64,000 bases of DNA from Amoebophrya sp. A120. Taxonomy: Eukaryota; Sar; Dinophyceae; Syndiniales; Amoebophryaceae. The stretch spans positions 1,903,151-1,967,150 of the forward strand of contig CAJINV010000007.1 in the NCBI GenBank assembly GCA_905178155.1, given 5' to 3'. Below are positions 24,101 to 31,017 of this stretch, in pieces. Below the pieces are notes generated by a model. The model did not search any database. It was given only the letters and a program-made list of their open reading frames with translations, and was not told where the DNA came from. The position numbers and the translations under genes are program-made. Each line of letters begins with the position of its first letter. The first letter of the stretch is position 1.

Positions 24101-27100
24101 CTACTCTTACCATCCCAAATGGTGCCCACTGTGCCCCATATGCGTCTGCGCGCAAGGAGTCGAACTCGTGTTCTTAGCACATTTGGTCGCAATGTGTGAC
24201 GGGTTCCTCGTAGCCAGGCGGCTAGTCGGATCGTATGGGTGCTGGGCAAACTACACTCTTCGTATTTCTCCAGGACGATAAATTTTATGCTTGAGAATTA
24301 CGAAGTAATTCGTTAGCGCCAGTTTTGAGTCCATGGAAAAGAGGAGTCGTCTGCTCTCGTCTTCGTCTCGTCCATGTCTTCGTCATAGGATCTAATTGGT
24401 GGGTCGCGCATACCGCAAATAACGCGACGGCACAGGCAAGCGCTCTAGTTTCGTACTGGCCCAGTCTCGGGCGTCTAAAGTCTCTTACTAGACTAGAAAT
24501 AGTAAGAAGTTGATAAAGCCGCTTTTTTCATCCCACCCACCTCGCCCTGTGAGGAAGTCACATACAGGGATTTTGTTCACTCATCGTCACTGTTCGTTGT
24601 GTGAGTGTGTCTATCGTCTATGCATGGAAAACGTCTTTTCCATGGTCTCGCCTTACGCTTCTCACTAGTCGCCACGAGCTCCGTTCAGCGTTGCGTCTGC
24701 GCGCAAGGAGTCGAACTCGTGTTCTTAGCACATTTGGTCGCAATGTGTGACGGGTTCCTCGTAGCCAGGCGGCTAGTCGGATCGTATGGGTGCTGGGCAA
24801 ACTAAACTTTTCGTATTTCTCAAGGACGATAAACTTTCAACAGCAAGCGACGGAGCGGGTGTTTCTCTCGTTCGCGATCCTCTTTCTGATCTTGATTTTC
24901 CTCTCCGCCTATCAAGTGTAAAAATGTCTGGGTCTGGAAACTTGTGATGCTGGGTGGCGTCTCATGATGAGGCTACAAATGCTGGCTCAGCATGACAAGT
25001 TTCTGAGCTCCTAGGTGTTGCCCCCTATTCTACTGCACGACAAACTGCGCTTCTGCATCACAGAAAAACGGAGCTCTTGGGTAACGTGCGTGACAGATTT
25101 AGCAGTCATGCCAGACAAGCATGACAAACATGAATTCTTCCAGACCCAGACACTTTTACAGTTGATACGGCCATCGGCGCCACGAAGATTGCGCTCAACA
25201 AGTTCTGGGGCGCGAAGCTGCTGACCCCGGTGTTTCTTCCGTTCCTATATCAAATGTAAAAATGTCTGGGTCTGGAAGAATGCAACTTGTAATGCTGTCT
25301 GCGGATTCTAAAAATATCTGTGTTGCATGAGCAGCAAGAGGACTCAGCTCTTGGCACGCGGAGAGGGCATTTCTCATGCGTAATTAGCATCGAGCTCGAG
25401 AAGCTCTCAAAAAATCTGTGATGCTAGCACCAGCATCACAGACCTCACGGGTCATGCAAAATGTGCATGACAAGTCCCGACTCTTCCAGACCCAGACATT
25501 TCTGCATCTGATATCCTATTCGCGTTTTTGATTCCGAACGACTTTTTCGGGCTGCAGTCGTGGCTGTACTACACCTGCGGGGGGGTCTCGTTGTTTTACC
25601 TGACCGCGCAAATGATGATTTTGTACGACTTGGGGCACAGCTGGAACAAAACCTGGGTGGAAAACGCGTTGGAAGCGCAGCGGGAGGCAATCGTGAACCC
25701 GAACGCGTTTCTCGGAGGGGGCGGTAATCGCAATCGGGACAACAATTCGCATTCCAACTTTTTCCGCCAATTTCTCCAATCCAGGCCAGGAATCCTGTGG
25801 TACTTGGGAATCCTCCTTGCGACCATCATCTTCCTGACGATCGCCGTCCTGGTATCATTTGTAAAAACGTCCCCACCGCATAGTCAAGTTTGGAATCTAG
25901 CAACACATCAAATCTCCAAGTTTTGGGAGCTGTGCATGACAAGTCTCCCTCTGCAGTGTAGTGCTGATTGGCAAGAGAAGCTGCATGAGAAAGTCATTTT
26001 CACATCCTGTTTATAGCATTACAGATTTTTCCAAAACACGACTGGAAATTCCTCTCATGCAGCTGCGCATTACAAATGTTCCTGTCATTGCGCATTTGCA
26101 TGACAACTCTGGTGTGGGGACGCTTTTACTCAGGATACCTGGCCGTGATTTACCTTCCGTTCGTCGTGTACGCGAATGAACCCAACCAGTACGTCATCCT
26201 GATTTCGCATTTTCTAAGCGTCGCCTTGTTGATCCTCTCCGCCAGCGACTGGTGCAAAAACGGTGCCATTCTACCCAGTGCACTACTGGTAGCATACTTC
26301 GCGTGGCTACAGTGGCTGATGGTGCTGCAGCGCCCGGGGATAGTGGTCAATGGCCCCGCCGCCCAGCAGGGTCGTGGGTCTTATCTTGGAGGTGCGCGGC
26401 AAGCAGATGAACACCCCCAGCACCAAGAAATCCTGAGCGAGCCCCGTGGGACGATGCCGCCGACTTCTACTTCTTTTCTCCTACCTCTCTCGGCACAGAG
26501 ACGATCATATATTTCCAACGGTGTTATCCGGGCTTTTGCGGCTGATAGTGTTGTACTTTCTCCACAGGAGCAACATCATGCAGTGTCGCACCAGAATGAT
26601 CTTCTTCAATCCAGAATCATCAGCTACGAATACAGCGATCACGTCCCGATGACCGCAGATCGCTATCTCTCCTGGTGGGTCGGGTTGACGATCATGCTGG
26701 TTTGTTTTTCCCTTTTTCTAAGGAACCCGAGCCTGTTGCAATTGGAAGACGCTGAAACGGCGGAGGACCGGAACTTCGGCGCTCGGAATGGGGAAGAGGA
26801 CTTGGAGCAGTCTGACTCCAGCGACGAGGAGCAGCAGGCCACGGCTGTGGTTGGACCGGAAGACGGAGATGATCATACGACCGGAGATCTTCAAGATGGA
26901 GACGCCGGTGGCCGAGAAGAGAACACCTCCAACCGTATCCAAGAAAAAAACTGTGTTGGTGTAACTATCTTTGGCAGACAGCATCACAAATTTGCTCTAC
27001 ATGACAGAGAAAGCCTGTCACGCGTGGCTTGTAAGGGAAAACACACATGAAAAGAGAACTTCGTGGCTATCTGGCATGACAGGTGTAACTTTGTTGCGTG

Positions 27101-27681
27101 TTCTACATTACAGATTTACGCTTACGCGACAGCTTTTTTCTTGCATAAACCGTCGGCGCCGTTTAATCACGACGGGGGGACCGCCGAAGGAAGAAACGCT
27201 CTACTTCTTGACGATCCACGCGGTATGGGAGTGTCAGGATTGAAATTGTCAAAGTTGAAAATGAAATAGTTTGTCATGCATAAAATGCATGACGCGAGGC
27301 GCGTGTGTTGCAGAGCAGGCAAGTGAGGCCGATTGTAAGCCTGTTTGGGCTTAGCGCTCGAGCTGCTGAAGTAGTATGACAAAATCAGTCTTCTTTGCCT
27401 AAGCAGCATGGCAAACTGGATTTAAGGACTACCAAAATTTGTCATGCGCCACTTGGAAACTGGGTTGCAACTGGCATCCATTTTATGCATGACAAATCAT
27501 TTCAACTTTGTCGATTTCAACTCTGACGCATCCATACGCGGCTTCGGCGTTTTACTTCCGCTTCCTGCTGTACCAGAGACAAGACTTGGTTGGCTACTGC
27601 ATTCTAGCGGTCGGCTTGTACGCAAACATAGTCCTGTTTGGCTGGGCGCTGGTTCGCCCGCAGATTTACCCGGATGAGTAG
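12163..27681 (+). CDS. Serinc (serine incorporator / TDE1) family membrane protein, interrupted by a retrotransposon
   Basis: Proposed join: 12163-12182, 12467-12592, 12889-13021, 13168-13200, 24835-24911, 25166-25249, 25512-25854, 26136-26937, 27146-27225, 27535-27681. The total is 1,845 nt, 614 residues. Family hallmarks are the Cys-rich start MGSCLGT, NKFWGAKLL followed by FLIPNDFF, the core DLGHSWNKTW, and about ten hydrophobic segments ending near ALVRPQIYPDE. Serincs are multi-pass proteins linked to serine-derived lipids in endomembranes. A long hydrophilic acidic loop (about 26,340-26,930) is unusual. Seven introns are TA-flanked introners; the first (12183-12466) is GT-AG and is the least certain junction. 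An 11.6-kb retrotransposon sits between TGT (13,200) and TTT (24,835), exactly between codons. The allele is therefore either inactivated or must splice out the whole element. Confidence 0.87.
12593..12888 (+). mobile_element. Introner, C-rich TIR family, copy 3
   Basis: 296 bp. Its ends TCAAAAGGAAAAAT and ATTTTTCCTTTTGA are perfect inverted repeats, between TA dinucleotides. Removal gives CAT TAT ACG CAT (HYTH) and keeps the Serinc frame. Confidence 0.92.
13022..13167 (+). mobile_element. Introner, GCAAAA-TATCG family, copy 1
   Basis: 146 bp, starting TCCTGTGCAAAATTATCG and ending CGATACTTTTGCAATGCA, flanked by TA. Removal joins GGT CTA to TAT GGT in frame. A 146-bp copy with nearly the same sequence lies in another gene at 32,326-32,471. 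Confidence 0.92.
13201..13429 (+). repeat. Split direct repeat A1
   Basis: Begins TTTATGCTTGAGAATTACG and ends AGTAAGAAGTTG. It matches 24284-24512 over 229 bp with only a few substitutions (for example CACCAGTGTTGAG versus CGCCAGTTTTGAG). Confidence 0.95.
13526..14017 (+). CDS. Retrotransposon ORF1, Cys-rich protein
   Basis: 163 residues from the ATG at 13,526 (MAPKSFLRK); the open frame extends upstream without another ATG. The Cys/His-rich first half (CSFCSQKRLAHTP, CPNSEACKGECYY, CVDCNLC) suggests a small zinc-binding fold; the C-terminus is Ser/Lys-rich. It is the first ORF after repeat A1. No family recognised. Ten bases separate it from the next ORF. Confidence 0.6.
   Translation: MAPKSFLRKIECSFCSQKRLAHTPRNTSPACPNSEACKGECYYFAKDGDLQTVKKHRTFVEATYPLPRLRLEDASICVDCNLCKLFPDSRKRSWVFDREVVEASSFASSVEDDPASALRTLKKAKASYEYSEKSPPTSLPRNLGSSALADKQSPASSEKNPEA
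14028..15076 (+). CDS. Retrotransposon ORF2, unknown
   Basis: Start at ATG 14,028 (MPSPSGSLSQG). A GT-AG intron 14319-14467 joins RITV to VQTEHPAYM and keeps the frame; exons 14028-14318 and 14468-15076 give 299 residues. The C-terminal exon looks globular and helical (for example ALDYATWAYLAFSDFQD), with no recognised domain. A capsid/Gag N-terminal part is possible from its position before the zinc proteins, but this is inference. Confidence 0.55.
15401..18578 (+). CDS. Retrotransposon Gag-like protein with Cys-rich N-terminus and CCHC zinc knuckle
   Basis: Starts at ATG 15,401 (MTELVCCACF). Likely exons are 15401-15644, 15744-16115, 16206-16368, 17709 to about 18,262 or 18,285, and 18349-18578. 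The N-terminus is PHD- or zinc-ribbon-like (CCACF...CAGAD...CKQCEKDN...CKTC), but a +1 frame change is needed near 15,500 to join its halves. A helical Lys/Ala-rich middle follows. The last exon holds a clear CCHC knuckle, CANCKSAKHWQSQC (C-x2-C-x4-H-x4-C), then a Q/G/P-rich tail and TAG at 18,576. Intron 16369-17708 is enlarged by the nested element at 16,397-17,666. CCHC knuckles bind nucleic acid in retroelement Gag proteins. The 5' half may be a separate ORF. Confidence 0.65.
16397..17666. mobile_element. GC-rich non-autonomous DNA element nested in the retrotransposon
   Basis: Flanked by an exact 10-bp duplication TGTGAGCATG (16387-16396 and 17667-17676). Near the ends are GCCGGGTCCGGGCAA (16412-16426) and TTGCCCGGGCCCGGC (17622-17636), inverted repeats matching at 14 of 15 positions. 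The interior is strongly GC-rich except for an AT-rich block at about 16,920-17,130 with local palindromes. Open frames here overlap in all frames as a by-product of GC content, and none looks like a transposase. It lies wholly inside the intron between Gag exons. Confidence 0.78.
18895..20915 (+). CDS. Retrotransposon tyrosine recombinase (integrase)
   Basis: Exons 18895-19123 and 19177-20915 (GT-AG intron between) give 655 residues from ATG 18,895 (MSLLQMNPKRA). The N-terminal half is charged and Ser/Ala-rich; a SAM-like core-binding segment lies near SCKNFTNILAVVVPRVCRQL. The catalytic half shows the first Arg in GVRRGAEMREL, the second box as VALRRAGATRVA, and GGWRSNKMLDAIY with the nucleophile Tyr. 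In the second box the usual His of HxxR is replaced by Val, while the Arg is kept. This enzyme class inserts circular cDNA into the genome in DIRS-order elements. It lies upstream of the RT ORF. Confidence 0.85.
21071..24053 (+). CDS. Retrotransposon pol: reverse transcriptase, RNase H and C-terminal macro domain
   Basis: ATG at 21,071 (MEQPREYVAE). Exons 21071-21561, 21638-21876 and 21960 onward are joined by GT-AG introns. RT motifs are GLDLADCYAHWPVHP and catalytic LDYVDDI. RNase H shows GDAATETGWGG, INAKESATLL and YYTDN, ending NIVADCLSRFDD. Between YWVVLHQ and the NIVADCLSR block (about 22,915-22,945) the reading frame changes by +1, so this copy is mutated or uses frameshifting. A post-RNase-H region follows (IECFASLDDSDK to about 23,430). 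The last ~200 residues (about 23,450-24,053) match the OARD1/TARG1-type macro fold: LIAHLCCTDPVAPKGVAELV, then NYDTYQERLDAF, then VPLRIGCGLNGGKM. In this family such domains bind or remove ADP-ribose. Confidence 0.85.
24141..24283 (+). repeat. Split direct repeat B1
   Basis: 143 bp beginning TGCGTCTGCGCGCAAGG. It matches 24692-24834 with very few substitutions and abuts A2 directly. Confidence 0.95.
24284..24512 (+). repeat. Split direct repeat A2
   Basis: 229-bp partner of A1, immediately downstream of B1. The B1A2 junction is the internal complementary region expected for split-repeat elements. Confidence 0.95.
24692..24834 (+). repeat. Split direct repeat B2 (3' end of retrotransposon)
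   Basis: 143-bp partner of B1 ending GGACGATAAAC. Serinc coding sequence resumes at the next base. The spacer 24513-24691 between A2 and B2 has no coding features. Confidence 0.95.
24912..25165 (+). mobile_element. Introner, GTCTGGGTCTGG family, copy 1
   Basis: 254 bp with TCAAGTGTAAAAATGTCTGG at the 5' end and CAGACACTTTTACAGTTGA at the 3' end, flanked by TA. Removal gives GCC TAT ACG GCC (AYTA) in the Serinc frame. Confidence 0.92.
25250..25511 (+). mobile_element. Introner, GTCTGGGTCTGG family, copy 2
   Basis: 262 bp. Ends TCAAATGTAAAAATGTCTGG and CAGACATTTCTGCATCTGA, flanked by TA. Removal gives CTA TAT ATC CTA (LYIL). It lies 84 bp after copy 1. Confidence 0.92.
25855..26135 (+). mobile_element. 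Introner, GTCCCCACC family
   Basis: 281 bp. Ends TCATTTGTAAAAACGTCCCC and GGGGACGCTTTTACTCAGGA, flanked by TA; related to the preceding family at its outer bases. Removal joins CTG GTA to TAC CTG (LVYL). Confidence 0.9.
26938..27145 (+). mobile_element. Introner, AAGAAAAAAACTGTGT family, copy 1
   Basis: 208 bp. Ends TCCAAGAAAAAAACTGTGTT and CGACAGCTTTTTTCTTGCA, flanked by TA. Removal gives CGT ATA AAC CGT (RINR), switching into the frame that encodes the Serinc C-terminus. Confidence 0.9.
27226..27534 (+). mobile_element. Introner, GTCAGGATTGAAAT family, copy 1
   Basis: 309 bp. Ends TGGGAGTGTCAGGATTGAAA and TTTCAACTCTGACGCATCCA, an inverted repeat extending well inward, flanked by TA. Removal gives GCG GTA TAC GCG (AVYA). 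Copies occur at 29,138 and 31,446. Confidence 0.92.
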
Positions 27682-28529
27682 AGTTGTTGTAAGGTAGAAA
27701 TACATTAGCTTCAACTTGTAGCTCATCGGCGGCTCATACAGTGAGTCTTCGGTACAGCTCACTGAAATACAGGAAACAAACTGAAAGGGAGAGCATGTGC
27801 TGTAGTAATCTCAATCTGGAGGTTGTCAGCAATCCACTTGGAAGTACGAAGGAACACAAAAAATTGAAAATAAAGTCCAAAAAAGTCACAAAGTAATTTG
27901 ATACGACCGGGCTCTAGAAAAACAAAAATCTCAAGCTTCATCTATAAGTAGGCGACGCCGATGTGGTGTTGCATAGCAGATGTTCATCTTTTCAGTATTT
28001 TTGAAGTTGGTATTTGTATTGCGCTGCAGCAGCTTTGTTGTTGATGAAAAGAGTTTACTGGATCCATTTTTTCAATTTTAGATTCACAGGCGATATTCTT
28101 ATTCACGCATCCATTGTATTCATCTCCCGCGGCGTAGGTTGCAACCTGGAAAATTGATGTTTTCCAGCGCAGAGTCGTCAATGACCAGGACCACGCGATG
28201 GATCAAAAGAGGGGCTGTTAGCAAGTAGATCTGTTATGCAGCTGCACCGGCACAGCAGCGGCACACCGCACACGCGGCGTGTGAGTACACATGCTTTTTT
28301 TTCTTTCGCCTTTGCGTGAATTGTTCTTTTCCTTGCTACATACTACGTTTCAAATGCACTCGATATTTTGTGAAGATCATCCTGAATTCATTGAAGATGA
28401 AATCGAAAACAGCTACCGCCATTTTGACGAGGTCTGTTGCTGGTGGTTAGCTTCAACATTTCTTCTCAGTTTCCTCTCGGACCACACGGCAACATTAATA
28501 GTTCTCGTGTGTAGTACTAGAAGATCAAT
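27682..28529. other. Intergenic region
   Basis: Lies between the Serinc stop and the next ATG. An 80-codon open frame at 28,291-28,533 overlaps the next start and is probably untranslated leader. Nothing else recognised. Confidence 0.5.
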
Positions 28530-30117
28530 ATGAGGCAACATCATCGCAACAGACGCGCTCATGCCGCCTCAAATAAGAGCAAGGCCGCAGGAGCGTTGTT
28601 GTCGCTCGCAGCAGCAGTGGTTCTTGGCTCGCACAACTACAACTGCGGCGTTCACGGGTTGAAAATGTTGGCAGCCTTGATACCCCCGCCGATGCAGGGA
28701 ACTGCCGCGATCTTCTCGGGTTCTTCCACCTCCTCCTCCGCGCAACTTCTACAACCGGCAGCTTCCACCGACGCAGCTGGAGGCGGTGTTGCAGCTCGCC
28801 CGACCCTGCAGCAACTGCAGCAAAGTGCTGATAAATCCAAGGTCACGACCTGGTGGGACCTCCCGCCGCATTTGCAGTGCATTTTTGGGGCCGACATGAA
28901 ACCTCTTGCGGGGTGTCGCGGCGAGAAGGCCACGAAGGAAAAGCCAGACGCACGAAAGGACGCGGATGCCGTCTTTGCCGCGAGAAATGCGCAAATGATG
29001 AACATTCTGGAGCCACCGGAGCGGAAAGCTATGCCCATGATACAGCGCGCAATGGAAGACCAGCGAAAGAAATCGGCCGCCATCGCGAAAGAGTTCCAGG
29101 CGAAGATTCGAAAGCACAACAACGAGGTCGCGAAATATGGAAGCGTCAGGATTGAAATCCTCAAAGTTGAAATAATTTCTCATGCAGAAATTGCAAGGCA
29201 TGAAGTGCCTCTCTTGCAGGGATTGCAAAGGAGGCCGGTTGTGAGCCTGTTTCGGGTTTGGAATAGAGCTGCTAAAGTAGCATGACAAAGGGCGCCTTCT
29301 GTCCCTAAACAGCATGACAAACTGGTTTTAGACGGTGCCGAAATTTGTCATGCGCTGCTGGGAAATTGGGCTTCCAGCTGGTATCGAGTTTATGCATTAC
29401 AAATAATTTCAATTTTGACGATTTCAATCCTGACGCTTCCATACGAAACAGCAGGATCCTAATTATGACGCGACCGCGGGGGCGGGTGCCGACGAGGACG
29501 ATGGATTTCAAATCGTGGAAGCGCTGCCGCAGATGGATCCGAAGGTCAAGCGGGAACTTGAGGAACTGATGTGGGACGCGCTGGCGGCGGACTACCACAG
29601 CCGCGGCCAAGGGTGCAACTTGGTCGGTGCGACCCTGGAGAAGACCAAGGAGAACTGCAAAAAGGCACTGAATTACGAACGGCAGATGGAAGTGAAGAGA
29701 CAGCAGGAGCAGGTGCTCCTAATGCACCAGCAGCAGCAGGCCCTTCAGGCGGCCGCCGCGCAGCAGCAGGCGCAAGCATGTGCGGCGTTTGCGGCGCAAC
29801 AGGCCCAAGCGGTGATGGTGCAACAGCAAGTAATGATGGCCGCTGCGATGGGTGGAGCTGCAGCTGCACAGCAGCAGCACCAGGCAGGTCAACAGCAGTT
29901 CCAGGTCCAGATGATGACGGCCACTCCAATGGTTGGTGTTCCCTACCCTGGCGCGGGAGTGGTCGTACCACAGGCCCCGCCCGCCGCTGCAGCAGCCCCG
30001 GCGAACATTTTCTCCCTGATTCCGGGGGCGTGCGCTCCGAAGTGCCCACCGCCGGCGCACGCACCGGGTGGAGTGGACGGGGGCAAGAAAGGAAAGGCTA
30101 AGCCGAAGGCGAAGTAG
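28530..30117 (+). CDS. Hypothetical Q/A-rich protein
   Basis: Exons 28530-29137 and 29442-30117 give 427 residues; the intron is an introner. The N-terminus has basic residues, then a hydrophobic stretch (AAGALLSLAAAVVLGS) compatible with a signal peptide or anchor. A charged helical region ending in a likely coiled coil (about residues 150-200) follows. After the intron, MDPKVKRELEELMWDALAAD leads into a long Gln/Ala tract (about residues 265-345), a Pro/Ala segment and a lysine-rich tail. No known domain was recognised. The join KY-TKQQDPNYD is supported by the frame and by identical behaviour of the same introner family elsewhere. Confidence 0.75.
29138..29441 (+). mobile_element. Introner, GTCAGGATTGAAAT family, copy 2
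   Basis: 304 bp, TGGAAGCGTCAGGATTGAAA to CAATCCTGACGCTTCCA, flanked by TA. Removal gives AAA TAT ACG AAA. Confidence 0.93.
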
Positions 30118-31017
30118 CGGAGAAATACAAATACCGCGCTGTGTACAAGCAGAGAAAAAGATGAAATGTGAGTCATCTCACCGTCGTCGAGGAGACAAGT
30201 GAATACTTACGTAAATATGCTGACATCTAGGGAATTTAGAATCAATCGCTTTAAAACAGAACCAGAAGAACACGACCATGCGTCGCATCAAACCGTGCGC
30301 GGTAGTCGAAAGTAGTGCAACTACGCCGACAAAAAGAAGTAGGAGTAAGCATTCTAAACTATTGCACACATTCTTTCTTGACGATGTTGGAGCACTTCCA
30401 ATTATGGTATACCTTTTTCATACATTCACAATCCCATTTTGACTTTCATCATACTCGAACAATGAAGCGGGAGAGAGGTTTTCGATGCTGCCAAAAATCA
30501 AAATGGCCAGCGTTTCTGCAGGAGGTGAAGCAGGACTACGACTTCTACATCTACAGGCATATCATATGAAAACAAGATTATGATGATCAGTTAGTTTCGT
30601 GGATGTCTTGATAACTGGGCTGATCATTTTCTTGGTCGCGGCATAGTTGACCACTGCAAGATCCACATTGACACTGTTGAGTTGACGATCTTGTTGACGA
30701 CGCTACCTCACAACATCAACTTCAAGTTACACACGTGCCGGCGATCTGGTTTCTTCTTTGTTTCGTGGCCTACTACTTGTTTGCCCAAGAAAAAGATCCT
30801 GCTCCTTGTGCGAAAACGCATCTTGACCACGTCTTTCATCTGATGTTTTATCATATGCTTTGTAATTGTAAACTACAATTCGCCGAAGACAATCTAAAAA
30901 CCCAGGCAGCTCAAAAAGAACCACATACCATGGTTTTGGTTTTGCTCTAGAACATCTGATGCTTTGATGCGCCGCACCCACAGAAACTGAAACGTACGAC
31001 TACCACAATATCGATGA
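30118..31017. other. Intergenic region
   Basis: AT-rich; small open frames at about 30,315-30,569 and 30,735-30,950 lack any recognisable feature. It probably holds the 3' and 5' flanks of the neighbouring genes. Confidence 0.5.

Larger units (their letters stand above)
13201..24834 (+). mobile_element. DIRS-order (PAT/Ngaro-like) tyrosine-recombinase retrotransposon
   Basis: 11,634 bp bounded by split direct repeats in the order A1 (13201-13429), internal genes, B1 (24141-24283), A2 (24284-24512), spacer, B2 (24692-24834). A copies are both 229 bp and B copies both 143 bp. This A1-ORFs-B1A2-B2 arrangement is the signature of the tyrosine-recombinase retrotransposons of the PAT/Ngaro type. 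There are no LTRs and no clear target duplication; only a TTT is shared at the edges (13,201 and 24,835). Encoded, in order: Cys-rich ORFs, Gag-like zinc knuckle, tyrosine recombinase, RT-RNase H and a macro domain. Several ORFs carry GT-AG introns. It is on the same strand as the Serinc gene it occupies. A 1.27-kb element is nested in one of its introns. Confidence 0.92.

Noticed and set aside
13201-24834. LTR retrotransposon interpretation
   Set aside because: Repeats are split (A1, B1A2, B2), there is no TG...CA LTR, no DDE integrase or protease, and a tyrosine recombinase is present.
26071-26180. Reading the introners as coding (the open frame at 26,076 runs out of introner 25,855-26,135 into the Serinc exon)
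   Set aside because: The peptide from the introner part breaks the Serinc alignment, while the TATA join restores it.
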